A DNA stretch of 64,000 bases from Paenibacillus phytorum (GTDB lineage: Bacteria > Bacillota > Bacilli > Paenibacillales > NBRC-103111), in assembly GCF_013141715.1 (NCBI RefSeq), contig NZ_WHOA01000085.1, positions 1-64,000 of the forward strand, written 5' to 3'. Below the pieces are notes generated by a model. It was given only the letters and a program-made list of their open reading frames with translations. It was not told the origin of the DNA and made no database searches. Positions 53,126 through 63,981 of this stretch are shown in pieces. A program made the position numbers and the translations under genes. Numbering within the stretch: the stretch's first letter is position 1; the number at the start of each line of letters is the position of its first letter.

Positions 53126-54066
53126 ATGCTCACTTCCTTTTTACGTAGCATTCTCAATAAGGTCAAGCTGACAATACCAATGAGTATAAACATCACATTA
53201 CCCAGAGCAGCTGCATATCCGGCGTCTTGTCGTGCAAAGTACAAGTTGTACATCATCGTAGATAATGATTGAGACGCATAGCCAGGCCCCCCGTTGGTCA
53301 GCGCCACAATAACGTCAAATAGCTTCAAACCACCAATGATATTGACGACAACATTAATCGTAATCGACGGCATCAATAACGGTAAGGTTACATTTTGGAA
53401 ACGTGCAAACCATCTGGCGCCATCGATTGAAGCAGCTTCATAGTAATCTTTGGGTATCGATTGCAAGCCTGCCAAGTAAATAATCATCGCTACTCCCATA
53501 AACTGATAGGTGTTAACAAAAGTAATAATCCCTACAGCCACAGGGCCATTAGCGAGCCAATCGGTGGGAGCTTGATGAAACAGGATCCTAATATCGTTAA
53601 TCGCTCCACCATCATATTGAAAAAAGAAATACCAAATGTAACCCATAATCAACGGACTAATAATAACTGGCAGATAAACAATGGTTCTGACCAAACCTTT
53701 TCCACGTATTTTCTGATCCAGGAACAAGGCGTATGCAAGCCCTAACAGGTTTTGAAACAGTGTGCTTCCAAGCCCATATATAAGCGTATTCTTCATCGTT
53801 ATGAATATTTTTTTATCCGTGAACATCTGGGTATATTTATCCCAACCTATCCAGTTAAACGTTGGTGAGTAGCCATCCCAATCCGTAAAAGAGATTCTAA
53901 TTCCTTTGACCAATGGATAAAAAATAAATAAACCAAACAAAAGCAAAGCAGGTAAGTACATGATGTTTAACGCATTTGGAGACAAAAGCAGCTTCTTAAT
54001 CCAACTAGATTTATGTATTTCTACGCGATTTTTATTTTGTATCGCTTTCGTATCTACAGTATTCAA
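53122..54066 (-). CDS. sugar ABC transporter permease (MalF-type)
   Basis: The product has 314 residues. TTG at 54066 is chosen because AAGGAGAG lies 7 nt upstream; longer frames (to 54123) lack a ribosome site. Six membrane helices; the EAA loop reads YYEAASIDGARWFARFQNVTLPL. It partners the 52313-53125 permease and receives sugar from the 54164-55483 binding protein. Confidence 0.9.
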   Translation of the reverse strand: MNTVDTKAIQNKNRVEIHKSSWIKKLLLSPNALNIMYLPALLLFGLFIFYPLVKGIRISFTDWDGYSPTFNWIGWDKYTQMFTDKKIFITMKNTLIYGLGSTLFQNLLGLAYALFLDQKIRGKGLVRTIVYLPVIISPLIMGYIWYFFFQYDGGAINDIRILFHQAPTDWLANGPVAVGIITFVNTYQFMGVAMIIYLAGLQSIPKDYYEAASIDGARWFARFQNVTLPLLMPSITINVVVNIIGGLKLFDVIVALTNGGPGYASQSLSTMMYNLYFARQDAGYAAALGNVMFILIGIVSLTLLRMLRKKEVSM

Positions 54067-54106
54067 TTTTTCTCTCTCCTTCCTAAACCATTGCGAGGCG
54101 GAACAA

Positions 54107-54144
54107 GAATAGCCCATAAACATAAATGCACGTAGGGGCTATTC
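54107..54144 (-). promoter_or_regulatory. intercistronic hairpin between binding-protein and permease genes
   Basis: GAATAGCCC/GGGCTATTC, 9-bp perfect stem with a 20-nt loop and no U-run. It is analogous to the hairpin at 42356-42398, probably stabilising the binding-protein mRNA. Confidence 0.55.
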
Positions 54145-54163
54145 TATTTCCATCTATTTATCT

Positions 54164-55483
54164 TTACTTTGTAACTGTTGCTCTTAAACGAGTGTATTCT
54201 TTTTTCATATTTTCAGAGAATTGCTTAGCTGTAATTCCGCCAGCAATGATATCTTGACCATTTTTACACATAACATCCCACATGCCATTCGGTAAAAATA
54301 CACGGTCAAAATATGGAAGTACACGCACATCTTTATACTGCTCATAGTATTTGCTTAAATCGCCGGCATCCACTTTGGCACCTTTGATTCCTGAAGGCAA
54401 CGCATTGGAAACAGCCACCAATTGAGCATTCTCAGGTTTTGCGTAGTAAGCGACAAACTTTTTGGCTGCTTCTATGTTTTTGGAATCTTTGGAGACTCCC
54501 CATGTTGTTTTTTCCCCGCCGACAAAGGTAGGGCTGTCACCTTCAACGATAGATGGAATTGGCATGAAACCAGCATTCAACTTTGGATTCACTTTCTTTG
54601 CTTCTTCAATCACATAAGCTCCGTAGAAAAGAAAGGCCGTTTTTCCTTCTGCTAATGCTTTCGCATCATCATTGTACTTAGCCGTTAAGACATCTTTGTT
54701 TAAGTAACCTTTTTTGTATAGATCAGCAAACATATTGGCGAATTTATCCCAGTTATTCCAATCAAAAGTACCATCTAGCAGCTGGGCAGAATTGTTTGTA
54801 GCGGCACTTGCATAAAGCGGAGTAGCAAAATAGTCAAAATACTGTCCCACTGGCCAGTTATCTGAACCACCCATATGGAAAGGCGCTACTGTACCACCAC
54901 TTTTGGTTTTAATTGTTTCTGCCGCTTGCATCATTTGATCATACGTTTTAGGAACTGCAATGTTGTATTTTTCTAATACATCCACATTGTAAGCAATTCC
55001 TGATTTATCTTGATCCATTGGCAAAACGTATACTTTACCTTTGTCGTCAGTTACAGCAGGTTTAATAGCATCATCCAGAGCTCCTACCCAAGCTTGATCT
55101 TTCAAATCAGCCAAATACTGTCCATATCTGATTTTGGCCCAACCATGTGTAGAGAAAACATCCGGTAGATCATTACTTGCCATTTTTACTTTCATCATGT
55201 TTTCGTAATCTTTACCTGGAGCACTGAATTCAACCTTGATGGTTGGATTCTCTTTCGTAAAATTATCAGCGATGGTTTGAAGGACTTTGGCTTGTTCACC
55301 AACCACGTTTGTTGCTACACTAATCGTTACTGGCTTAGCTGAATCCTTCTTATCCTCTTGCTTTGTTTCCGTTGTAGCAGCAGGTTTGATATCGGCTGCC
55401 TGTTTGTTTGAGCCACAAGCGGACAAAATTCCTGTAGTTGCGATTAATATGCACAATGTGGCTTGCCATTTTACACTTTTCAT
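54164..55483 (-). CDS. sugar ABC transporter substrate-binding lipoprotein
   Basis: The product has 439 residues, starting MKSVKWQATLCILIATTG after GAGGGGG. The lipobox is GILSACGS. The two-lobed type-1 binding fold follows (KVEFSAPGKDYENMMKVKMAS, VFSTHGWAKIRYGQYLADL, EAAKKFVAYYAKPEN). A cre-like site lies 60 bp upstream and a divergent two-component operon begins 174 bp away, so YesMN-type control and catabolite repression are likely. The sugar is unknown. Confidence 0.9.
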   Translation of the reverse strand: MKSVKWQATLCILIATTGILSACGSNKQAADIKPAATTETKQEDKKDSAKPVTISVATNVVGEQAKVLQTIADNFTKENPTIKVEFSAPGKDYENMMKVKMASNDLPDVFSTHGWAKIRYGQYLADLKDQAWVGALDDAIKPAVTDDKGKVYVLPMDQDKSGIAYNVDVLEKYNIAVPKTYDQMMQAAETIKTKSGGTVAPFHMGGSDNWPVGQYFDYFATPLYASAATNNSAQLLDGTFDWNNWDKFANMFADLYKKGYLNKDVLTAKYNDDAKALAEGKTAFLFYGAYVIEEAKKVNPKLNAGFMPIPSIVEGDSPTFVGGEKTTWGVSKDSKNIEAAKKFVAYYAKPENAQLVAVSNALPSGIKGAKVDAGDLSKYYEQYKDVRVLPYFDRVFLPNGMWDVMCKNGQDIIAGGITAKQFSENMKKEYTRLRATVTK

Positions 55484-55541
55484 CTTTGTCTTCCCCCTCA
55501 GATATGTTTTGTAACTGCTTACATTCATATCCTAACATGAG

Positions 55542-55555
55542 TAAAACCGTTTTCA
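55542..55555 (-). promoter_or_regulatory. candidate cre site (CcpA) upstream of the binding-protein gene
   Basis: TGAAAACGGTTTTA matches the consensus TGWAANCGNTNWCA at 13 of 14 positions. Confidence 0.45.
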
Positions 55556-55656
55556 ATGATGGATATCTACACTCTGATTGCGATTTTCTACACAGTTCAA
55601 CATGGATTGACACGTCAGCCCCCTAACTATATGCTTGTCTCATAGGAGGCGCTTTC

Positions 55657-57399
55657 ATGACAATCAGCCTATCTCTTCGCAATAAATTAATGATTATTTT
55701 TACGGCAACCATTATTTTGCCTTTTCTTACTCTAGCGATAATTCTACCTTATTATTTCAAAAGCTTGATTAGTGAAGAAACGCAGCATGTAACCTCCGGC
55801 GCCATGAATTCCTTATCCAGAAACTTAGAAACATATTTGGATGACTTGGATCGTCTGACCTTATTACCTTATTATAACGATGAACTTATACAAGCTCTCA
55901 AAATTACCGCATACCAGTCCAATTCGAGCTTAGACGATTATACCAAACTAAGAACTTATCGTGCTCTTAATGGGGCCTTGCCCAGTTATTTGATCAATAC
56001 AAGAAAAGAGATCCTAAACACAGTTATTGTGACCAAAGATGGAAAAGGATATTTGAGTAGTAGGTTTGATGCGAATAATCTTGTGCAGGACTTTCCCTTT
56101 CAGGAGCAAAATTGGTTCCAGAAGGCACTTCTAGCCAATGGTAATGCAGCTTTTGTAGGATCCCATAAACAAGACTACTTATCCGGAACGAATAACACTC
56201 GCGTATTCTCAGTAGCTCGTATGATCAAAGATCCCGATTCCAAAGAACCTATTGCTGTTATCATAGCAGATGCAGATTATGGGGCACTGAGCAAAATAAC
56301 GGAAGATATTTCATTTAGTATGAATTCTATGATTGTGATTATGGATGAGGACAATCAACTGCTTTATTCCAATAAAGAAGTGCCTGACACTTTGGTGACT
56401 CAACTCTCTAACAAAAGCAGCAAGATTACAATCGGTGACCAAAAATACGTAACCCTTTCCAAAAACCTAAAATCTGCGAATTGGAATATTGTCGTGCTTC
56501 TTTCTGAGTCAGAAATGAATTCTAAAATACAATGGATTTCCACTGTTGCTATCATTGTCTCGGCCGGTGGTATCTTGGTCACTTTCATTCTTTTTATGTA
56601 TTTAACCAGATGGATCGTAACACCATTTAAACAAATGAATGGCGTCATGAAAGAAGTCCGGACAGGAAACTTACAAGCACGTTTTACCTCTATCGGAAAG
56701 GATGAGATTTCACAGCTTGGACAATCCTTAAACAAGATGATTTCTCAATTGAATGATATGATTAACCGCGAATATAAAACGGCCCTTTCCTTAAAAGAAG
56801 CTGAATATCAAGCCCTTCAATCACAAATTCAACCTCATTTTCTTTACAATGTATTGACAGGATTTATTGGTTTGAATCAACTAGGTGAAAAGCGAAAACT
56901 TGAAGATGCCATATTTGCCTTGAGCGGTATGCTCCGCTATATTCTTGCCAATAATCAAACCACGACAATTGAACAAGAGTTTCAAATTTTGCAGGGATAT
57001 GCCTTGCTTCAAAAACTCCGGTTCAACGAGAAACTGCAAATTGATATCGGTTACGAGAAACTTGTAGGTTCTTTTCAAATTCCTAAGCTTTTAATTCAAC
57101 CGATTGTGGAGAATGCGATCATTCATGGCATTGAACCTAGCGAAAAACCAGGTCTTGTTGAAGCTAAGGCTCTTATTTATGTCCATGAAGATAAGGAATT
57201 CATCCAAATTAAAGTACGTGATACTGGGGTCGGATTCGAAATGAGTGACTTTCAATCAACCAAGCAACATATTGGAATCTCTAACGTAAAAGCAAGATTA
57301 GAAATGCTTTATCCTGATGCTAGTTTCATGATTCAGAGTAGACCTGGAGTGGGGACAACCGTTCATATTACTATTCCACTAGAAGGAGCACATTTATGA
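55657..57399 (+). CDS. YesM-type sensor histidine kinase
   Basis: The product has 580 residues, ATG at 55657 after AGGAGG. Helices at about 12-35 and 298-320 surround a Cache-like extracytoplasmic domain (ETYLDDLDRLTLLPY, NWFQKALLANGNAAFVGS). A HAMP domain (VTPFKQMNGVMKEV) is followed by IQPHFLYNVLTGFIG, VENAIIHGIEP, DTGVGF and HIGISNVKARLEML. It is transcribed divergently from the Module B binding protein and overlaps the response regulator by 4 nt (57396-57399). Confidence 0.93.
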   Translation: MTISLSLRNKLMIIFTATIILPFLTLAIILPYYFKSLISEETQHVTSGAMNSLSRNLETYLDDLDRLTLLPYYNDELIQALKITAYQSNSSLDDYTKLRTYRALNGALPSYLINTRKEILNTVIVTKDGKGYLSSRFDANNLVQDFPFQEQNWFQKALLANGNAAFVGSHKQDYLSGTNNTRVFSVARMIKDPDSKEPIAVIIADADYGALSKITEDISFSMNSMIVIMDEDNQLLYSNKEVPDTLVTQLSNKSSKITIGDQKYVTLSKNLKSANWNIVVLLSESEMNSKIQWISTVAIIVSAGGILVTFILFMYLTRWIVTPFKQMNGVMKEVRTGNLQARFTSIGKDEISQLGQSLNKMISQLNDMINREYKTALSLKEAEYQALQSQIQPHFLYNVLTGFIGLNQLGEKRKLEDAIFALSGMLRYILANNQTTTIEQEFQILQGYALLQKLRFNEKLQIDIGYEKLVGSFQIPKLLIQPIVENAIIHGIEPSEKPGLVEAKALIYVHEDKEFIQIKVRDTGVGFEMSDFQSTKQHIGISNVKARLEMLYPDASFMIQSRPGVGTTVHITIPLEGAHL

Positions 57400-58895
57400 G
57401 AATTATCATTGCCGATGATGAGACTTGGGTTAGAACGACAATTAAAAATATGCTGATGGAGCTAGACATGCCTCTCGATATTGTTGGAGAAGCAAGCAAT
57501 GGCGAAGAATTGATTGAAATGTCTCAATTGCATCAGCCTCAGCTCGCTTTCGTAGACATCCGTATGCCAAAGATAGATGGTCTTGAGGCAATTAGAGTAG
57601 CGAAAGAGCTGTCCCCCCAAACTAGATGGGTCATTTCGTCAGGTTCATCCGACTTCAAATACGCGCAAGAGGCCATTCGACTAGGCGTTAAAAACTACCT
57701 GTTAAAACCAGTTGACCCACAATCATTGTCAGCGTGTGTAGAGGAGATTTCAGAGGATTATAATCATGATTTGGTAAAAGGTAATGATGAATTCGAGTTT
57801 TTAATTTCTTCTTTCGTATGGGGCAACAGAACATTACAGGATTTATCAGGATTCCAATCTCATCAGTTTTCCGGCACCCTTATTTGTATAGACAGTTCCT
57901 TATCTGAATCTTTAAAGCTACAGCTGATACAAACATGGTTGAAAGAGATACAAACCCATATGAAAAAAACGATGAATCATAAAGATATCAGGTATGCCAA
58001 AATTACGCTACGCAATGGCGATTATGCGATTATAACAGCCTGGAATCCTTCGCATCGTTCAATTATGATGAGTATACGCTCAGAGTTAGTCCATTTTATT
58101 AAATCCAAGATGATCGAATATAAAACCGACTATTTTTCATTAACTGCTTTGCAAAGTGATATTAGTGATGACTTGGAAACATGTATGGGGCAAATTTCAA
58201 GTCTTCAAAACGCAGCTCCGCTAAGGGCCGTCTTACCTCATAGTGGCGTATGGTTAAAGAAAGATTTGGATTTCTATCAAAATAACGATCAGCCTATCGT
58301 TGAAATTAGCCGAACTGCTGAAAGGATCGTCCGCTATTATCAAAGCAATGAATACTTATTCTATAAGAAAGAAATAGACACCCTGGAGCGACAATTAACT
58401 TCTATTCCCCTGCATCAGATCAAAACCATTCACGCCATCTGTGAATTCTTTAATACGACCATCAAAAGAGCTTTTGACCCTAACAGTCAGTCGAAAATAT
58501 GGATAGAAAAACTCAGGGAACTCGGCGAGAAGTTGTTACCTACTTCAGCTAATAAAGACTTGGCCAATCAGGATTTGATTAATCATGTCATTCGCCATAT
58601 TGAGCAGCATTATATGGATGATATCGGCATCCATCAACTAGCGACCCAATTCAATATTACGCCTAATTATTTGAGTACACTCTTCAGCAAACGAGTTGGT
58701 GTCACGTTTTCGAAGTACATTACCCAGATTCGTATGCATAAAGCCAAGGAGATATTGATAGAAAAGACGAACATGAAAATTCAAGAAATAGCTAACCAAC
58801 TGGGTTATTACAGCAGTAGTCATTTCATCAAAACCTTTTCGGAATTTCATGGCTCCTCCCCCTCTCAATTTAGAGAGCAGCATCTTGATAAATAA
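57396..58895 (+). CDS. YesN-type response regulator with AraC domain
   Basis: The product has 499 residues. Receiver: IIIADDETWVRTTIKNML, phosphorylated Asp in LAFVDIRMPKIDG, Lys in LLKPVDPQ. The C-terminal AraC domain has DIGIHQLATQFNITPNYLSTLFSK and KIQEIANQLGYYSSSHFIKTFSE. It probably activates the divergent transporter genes (55483 leftward). ATGA start/stop overlap with the kinase. Confidence 0.93.
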   Translation: MRIIIADDETWVRTTIKNMLMELDMPLDIVGEASNGEELIEMSQLHQPQLAFVDIRMPKIDGLEAIRVAKELSPQTRWVISSGSSDFKYAQEAIRLGVKNYLLKPVDPQSLSACVEEISEDYNHDLVKGNDEFEFLISSFVWGNRTLQDLSGFQSHQFSGTLICIDSSLSESLKLQLIQTWLKEIQTHMKKTMNHKDIRYAKITLRNGDYAIITAWNPSHRSIMMSIRSELVHFIKSKMIEYKTDYFSLTALQSDISDDLETCMGQISSLQNAAPLRAVLPHSGVWLKKDLDFYQNNDQPIVEISRTAERIVRYYQSNEYLFYKKEIDTLERQLTSIPLHQIKTIHAICEFFNTTIKRAFDPNSQSKIWIEKLRELGEKLLPTSANKDLANQDLINHVIRHIEQHYMDDIGIHQLATQFNITPNYLSTLFSKRVGVTFSKYITQIRMHKAKEILIEKTNMKIQEIANQLGYYSSSHFIKTFSEFHGSSPSQFREQHLDK

Positions 58896-58928
58896 ACATA
58901 TAACCTTAACAATGAAAGGACGTAGATC

Positions 58929-60119
58929 ATGCAATTGAAATCAGATATCAAGTTATTTCTGCGTATTAAGGGAGCCGGATACCTTCTGATGGCTATCGTT
59001 ATTTACGGAATCGGAACTGGCATACTAGCTCCCATGAATGCGGTATATTTGAAGGATCATCTAGGTTTATCAAAAGGCGAGATCGCGTCCATTTTCTCTA
59101 TCTCATTATTTCTGAACATGGTCATTACTTTATCCGTCGGCATTGTCAGTGACAGGATCAAGGGAAAAAAACCAATTCCGATGATTGCTGCTGTAATTTG
59201 CACAAGCGGGCTCATCATCTACATGCATGCTGACAATTATATAGAGGCTCTGACTGGCATGTCGATTGCCGTGGGCCCATCTGGATTGATCATGGGACAA
59301 CTTTTTGCTATGGCCCGCAATCATTTCAAGAAACAAGCCGAATCCATTATGGAAATAGCGATGCTTTGGCTTCGTGCTGGGTATAGCGTTGGTTTTTTTA
59401 TGGGCCTGCTGTTCGGCGCTAATCTGTATCTGATTACAGGATTCCGAGGAGTACTCTGGGGTAATGTCGCAGGATTTACGGGTCTCTTCTTGCTTCTGTT
59501 ATTTTATAACGAAATTAAAGGAGCGGCTGAAACCGCAGCCATCAAGGCTGGTGAACCGTTCTCTTTGGCCATGTTGATAGCGCTCTTGATGCTTTTATGT
59601 GCTGACGCCATCCGCGGATTGTATTTACCATTAGTTTTCAACGAAAGGTTCGGAAGGCCAGATCTCATGTCGTACCTGTGGAGCGGTCAGGCCGTTTTTG
59701 AACTGTTATTCATGACCTTGACAGGTTATTGGGCGGCCAAGTTCGGGAGCAAACCCATCATGGTATTAGGCGGCATATGTGCGCTCGTCACTTATATCGT
59801 GTATACACTGTCTTCTCCTTTAGCGCTGTTTTTTACGGTCCAGCCTGTCTATTCTTTATCCATCTCTATTTTATATGGTGTAGCAATGGGTTACGTTCAG
59901 CGCATGTTTATCAACCACACAGGCTTTGGGGCCAGTTTGTACCTTTTTATCTCCCAAACAGCATCACTCATCGGCTACTTACTGCCCGTATTGATCCGAG
60001 GTATATCACCAACTATTTTTATCATACCGATCACATTGGTGATGGTTGCGCTAGTTATTATAATGAACGTGCTTTATAAAGAGAAGAGAATTTTGAAATC
60101 AGGATCTTTAGGAAGATAG
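58929..60119 (+). CDS. MFS transporter, sugar-efflux type
   Basis: The product has 396 residues and 12 membrane segments; a motif-A-like loop appears as GIVSDRIKGKKPIPM. It starts 33 bp after the response regulator with GAAAGGA as ribosome site, so it is the third gene of the two-component operon. SetA-like sugar efflux proteins act as overflow valves for sugars or their analogues; the location supports a role in sugar homeostasis, but the substrate is unknown. Confidence 0.85.
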   Translation: MQLKSDIKLFLRIKGAGYLLMAIVIYGIGTGILAPMNAVYLKDHLGLSKGEIASIFSISLFLNMVITLSVGIVSDRIKGKKPIPMIAAVICTSGLIIYMHADNYIEALTGMSIAVGPSGLIMGQLFAMARNHFKKQAESIMEIAMLWLRAGYSVGFFMGLLFGANLYLITGFRGVLWGNVAGFTGLFLLLLFYNEIKGAAETAAIKAGEPFSLAMLIALLMLLCADAIRGLYLPLVFNERFGRPDLMSYLWSGQAVFELLFMTLTGYWAAKFGSKPIMVLGGICALVTYIVYTLSSPLALFFTVQPVYSLSISILYGVAMGYVQRMFINHTGFGASLYLFISQTASLIGYLLPVLIRGISPTIFIIPITLVMVALVIIMNVLYKEKRILKSGSLGR

Positions 60120-60298
60120 CAACAGCGCATTCCACAGATTATCATCGCGTCCCGATTAGTTTTACCCTCGTCATACCACTTTTTGGTCATGGCAGCTGCT
60201 TCTTTATAGAACAGCTGCTGTTCGATCAGTTTTACGGTTACTTTCGAATCGCTAAGTCTGCTCTCCCCGTTCTGTTCTCTTGTTGAACTTTCCTTCAC
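60074..60298 (-). CDS. possible small protein overlapping two genes' ends
   Basis: A 74-codon frame opens with GTG at 60298, inside the 3' end of the benE-like gene, and overlaps the tail of the MFS gene on the other strand by 46 bp. The middle part (LIEQQLFYKEAAAMTKKWYDEG, CGMRCCYLPKD) reads like real protein sequence with two Cys pairs, but no ribosome site is visible. Could be a genuine short gene coupled to benE, or chance. Confidence 0.25.
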   Translation of the reverse strand: MKESSTREQNGESRLSDSKVTVKLIEQQLFYKEAAAMTKKWYDEGKTNRDAMIICGMRCCYLPKDPDFKILFSL

Positions 60299-61439
60299 CG
60301 AAAATTTGTGCTGAAATGATCCCTACCAACAAAGACCATACAGGAGAGGATACCCCAATAAATGAGACGTTTGAAATCGCGATTAGAAAAGCAAACAAGG
60401 TCGAGTATCGATATGACGACTCCGAGAACGCAGCTTGCATGCTATTTAACAATACAGCTATGAGAGCAAATCCTGATAACATCGTAATAAAAGCGGAAGG
60501 CAGCATTTCAATAATCACAATGACTTTCCATGCAAATAAACCGAATAAAGTGACTAATCCTCCGGAAACTAGTGCCGCACCTAACCGATTTTCTTTCGGA
60601 CCCGCTTCCTTACTGCTGCAGAGCGCGGTCATCATCCCCCCAATGTTCACGGCATGGCCTCCAAAAAAACCGGCGATAAGCGTGCCAACCCCTGAAAGTA
60701 CAAGCGTCTGGTTAACTGGAGGCTGAAAGTCGTTTTTCTTCAAAGCAGCTAAAGCCACTGCAATATCGTTTGTCAGAATCAGAACGGCAATCGGAATCGC
60801 AATCGAGAAGAAACTGTGAACGGTAAAGGAAGGAATAATGATTTGAGGTAAGGCAAATTCAGCAGCCTCCGGTACTGCCGGAAAATCATATCCGATGAAA
60901 AGTCCTAAGACGCCAAAAAGTATGACCCCTAGTAACGGAGGGATTGATTTTGAAATTTTGGGGGCGATAAAAAAACCTAAAATGGCCATTCCGCCAATAA
61001 GAGGTGAATCCTTTAACGCCGGAATGATATTCACCACATATTGAAGGACCAACCCGGCTAGCATAGCATCAATAAAAGGCTTTGGGATGTAATCCAACGC
61101 TTTACTGAATAATCCTGTAAAGCCAAATATAGCGATAAGTCCCCCCGCCATAATGAAACCGGCTGCCAATTCATTCAGCGTAAATTGATCGACAACTGTG
61201 CTTAGAAAAGCAACAGCCGTGATCGAGTGTGCCCCGGCAAAAGGGATCTTGTATTTCCATGTCAATACCAAATTTAGAATACCGCCTAAGCAGTAGACAC
61301 AGAACAACCAGGAAATCAGCTGCGACCGGCTAAACCCCGCTGTTTCAGCACTATTTATGATCATGATGGCGCCACCCGTGCAGGCCATCAAAGCAGACAT
61401 AACGCCGGTCGATAGGTTTTGTGTATTCAGAGCTGACAT
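60252..61439 (-). CDS. benE: benzoate/proton symporter BenE-family
   Basis: The product has 395 residues with about 12 membrane segments (STGVMSALMACTGGAIMIINS, FAGAHSITAVAFLST, GGHAVNIGGMMTAL). The FAGAHSITA and GGHAVNIGG stretches are typical for BenE. Members import benzoate or related aromatic acids by proton symport. GGGGAGTAT precedes the ATG. It lies downstream of a LysR gene in the same direction (142 bp gap) and no benzoate catabolic genes are nearby, so substrate specificity is uncertain. Confidence 0.85.
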   Translation of the reverse strand: MSALNTQNLSTGVMSALMACTGGAIMIINSAETAGFSRSQLISWLFCVYCLGGILNLVLTWKYKIPFAGAHSITAVAFLSTVVDQFTLNELAAGFIMAGGLIAIFGFTGLFSKALDYIPKPFIDAMLAGLVLQYVVNIIPALKDSPLIGGMAILGFFIAPKISKSIPPLLGVILFGVLGLFIGYDFPAVPEAAEFALPQIIIPSFTVHSFFSIAIPIAVLILTNDIAVALAALKKNDFQPPVNQTLVLSGVGTLIAGFFGGHAVNIGGMMTALCSSKEAGPKENRLGAALVSGGLVTLFGLFAWKVIVIIEMLPSAFITMLSGFALIAVLLNSMQAAFSESSYRYSTLFAFLIAISNVSFIGVSSPVWSLLVGIISAQIFGEGKFNKRTERGEQT

Positions 61440-61581
61440 ATACTCCCCAATCTATCCTATTGTTTTTTCCTATGAAAAGGTAACTACTTATTTACATAAT
61501 AGTAGCTTAGCCTCATTGGTATGTAACCACCCAATTTCGAGATTTCTTTCCCAACCAATCCCGCCATTCTTTCCCATCTCA

Positions 61582-62406
61582 TCAGTCCTCTCCACTCCTT
61601 AGATGATTCAAGAAATACCAAACACTCTTGGACAGACGCTCGGCAGGCCTTGTAATAACACTCGCTACCACAGGTATTGGTGTGAACGTTGTCCAAGGCA
61701 GCAGCTTCCCATAAGATAGCTCTAAACTAGCTGCTGATTCCAAGATCACTCCATACCCCATCCCCTGCATGACAAATTGTTTAACCGTTTCGGTGGAATC
61801 GAGAGGCATGATCTCCATATCCCATTTATCGTTTATGGGTAAGGATACAACATCTCGAGGAACAATCAACTTTCGGCTATGGAATGACAACGAAGGTTGA
61901 ATACCTATCAATCGCTCCTGAGCAAATGGCGTAACTCGAAATGAAAAATGATCGTCTGGCGGCTGCAGTGTCATTCCGATATCAATGCTGCCCATTCTGA
62001 CTAATCTCTCAATTTCCTCATCCGTTCTTGTTTGCAGTTCTACTGTGATATCGGAATATGTTTCAGTAAACGAATACATGATTTTCGGTAGCAAATAAGC
62101 GGCGACTACTTGGGAGGCAGCTACAATGATTTTGCCTCGATTCCCTAGCCGATATTCCTCCATTGCCCGATAAATCTGCCCTTCCAAGGACAGCATGGTC
62201 TCTGCATACTCCATCAGAGTAAGTCCTGCATCCGTCACAGCGATATCCCGGCCAACAACCGTAAACAGGGGAACTCCTACTTCCTGCTCCAAACGCTTAA
62301 GCTGCATGGAAATCGCAGGTTGGCTCACATAGGTATCCTTTGCAACTTGAGTAATACTCCCCTTTTTAATAACCTGCAAGAACAAGGACAAGTGTTTAGT
62401 ATTCAT
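61582..62406 (-). CDS. LysR-family transcriptional regulator
   Basis: The product has 274 residues. N-terminal winged helix: HLSLFLQVIKKGSITQVAKDTYVSQPAISMQLKRLE (in part), followed by the effector domain (GKIIVAASQVVAAYLLPKIMYSF). GGGGGG sits 4 nt before the ATG. It is divergent from sufS with a perfect dyad between them, and upstream of benE. LysR proteins of this kind (CysL, YtlI, CynR types) often regulate sulfur or aromatic-acid genes. Confidence 0.9.
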   Translation of the reverse strand: MNTKHLSLFLQVIKKGSITQVAKDTYVSQPAISMQLKRLEQEVGVPLFTVVGRDIAVTDAGLTLMEYAETMLSLEGQIYRAMEEYRLGNRGKIIVAASQVVAAYLLPKIMYSFTETYSDITVELQTRTDEEIERLVRMGSIDIGMTLQPPDDHFSFRVTPFAQERLIGIQPSLSFHSRKLIVPRDVVSLPINDKWDMEIMPLDSTETVKQFVMQGMGYGVILESAASLELSYGKLLPWTTFTPIPVVASVITRPAERLSKSVWYFLNHLRSGED

Positions 62407-62419
62407 AAGCCCCCCAGAT

Positions 62420-62445
62420 ATATAATCAAATTATTATGATTATAT
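62420..62445. promoter_or_regulatory. perfect inverted repeat in the LysR-sufS gap, candidate LysR box
   Basis: ATATAATC-N10-GATTATAT: 8-bp perfect half-sites separated by 10 bp. It has the ATC-N10-GAT shape of LysR binding sites (T-N11-A) and lies 14 bp upstream of the LysR start and 77 bp upstream of the sufS start. Confidence 0.5.
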
Positions 62446-62470
62446 AATATTAATAGTATTTGTATTATAG

Positions 62471-63754
<1,284 letters not shown>

Positions 63755-63981
63755 AAATGTGATGGAATATAGGGGTTGCTCCACAGCAAATTCCATGGAA
63801 TATTTTCCAATTATTACGCAAATAATAACCAGACCCTTTCTCCATTTTTGCACATTATATCCCCACTATTATTAAAAGATTAGCGAGTTTGTCATATATT
63901 CTACTTGAGAGTTCAACAACGAATTCATGAACTGTATTATACTATGGAATAAATTGATATTTCTCAAAGATGGTGGTATAC

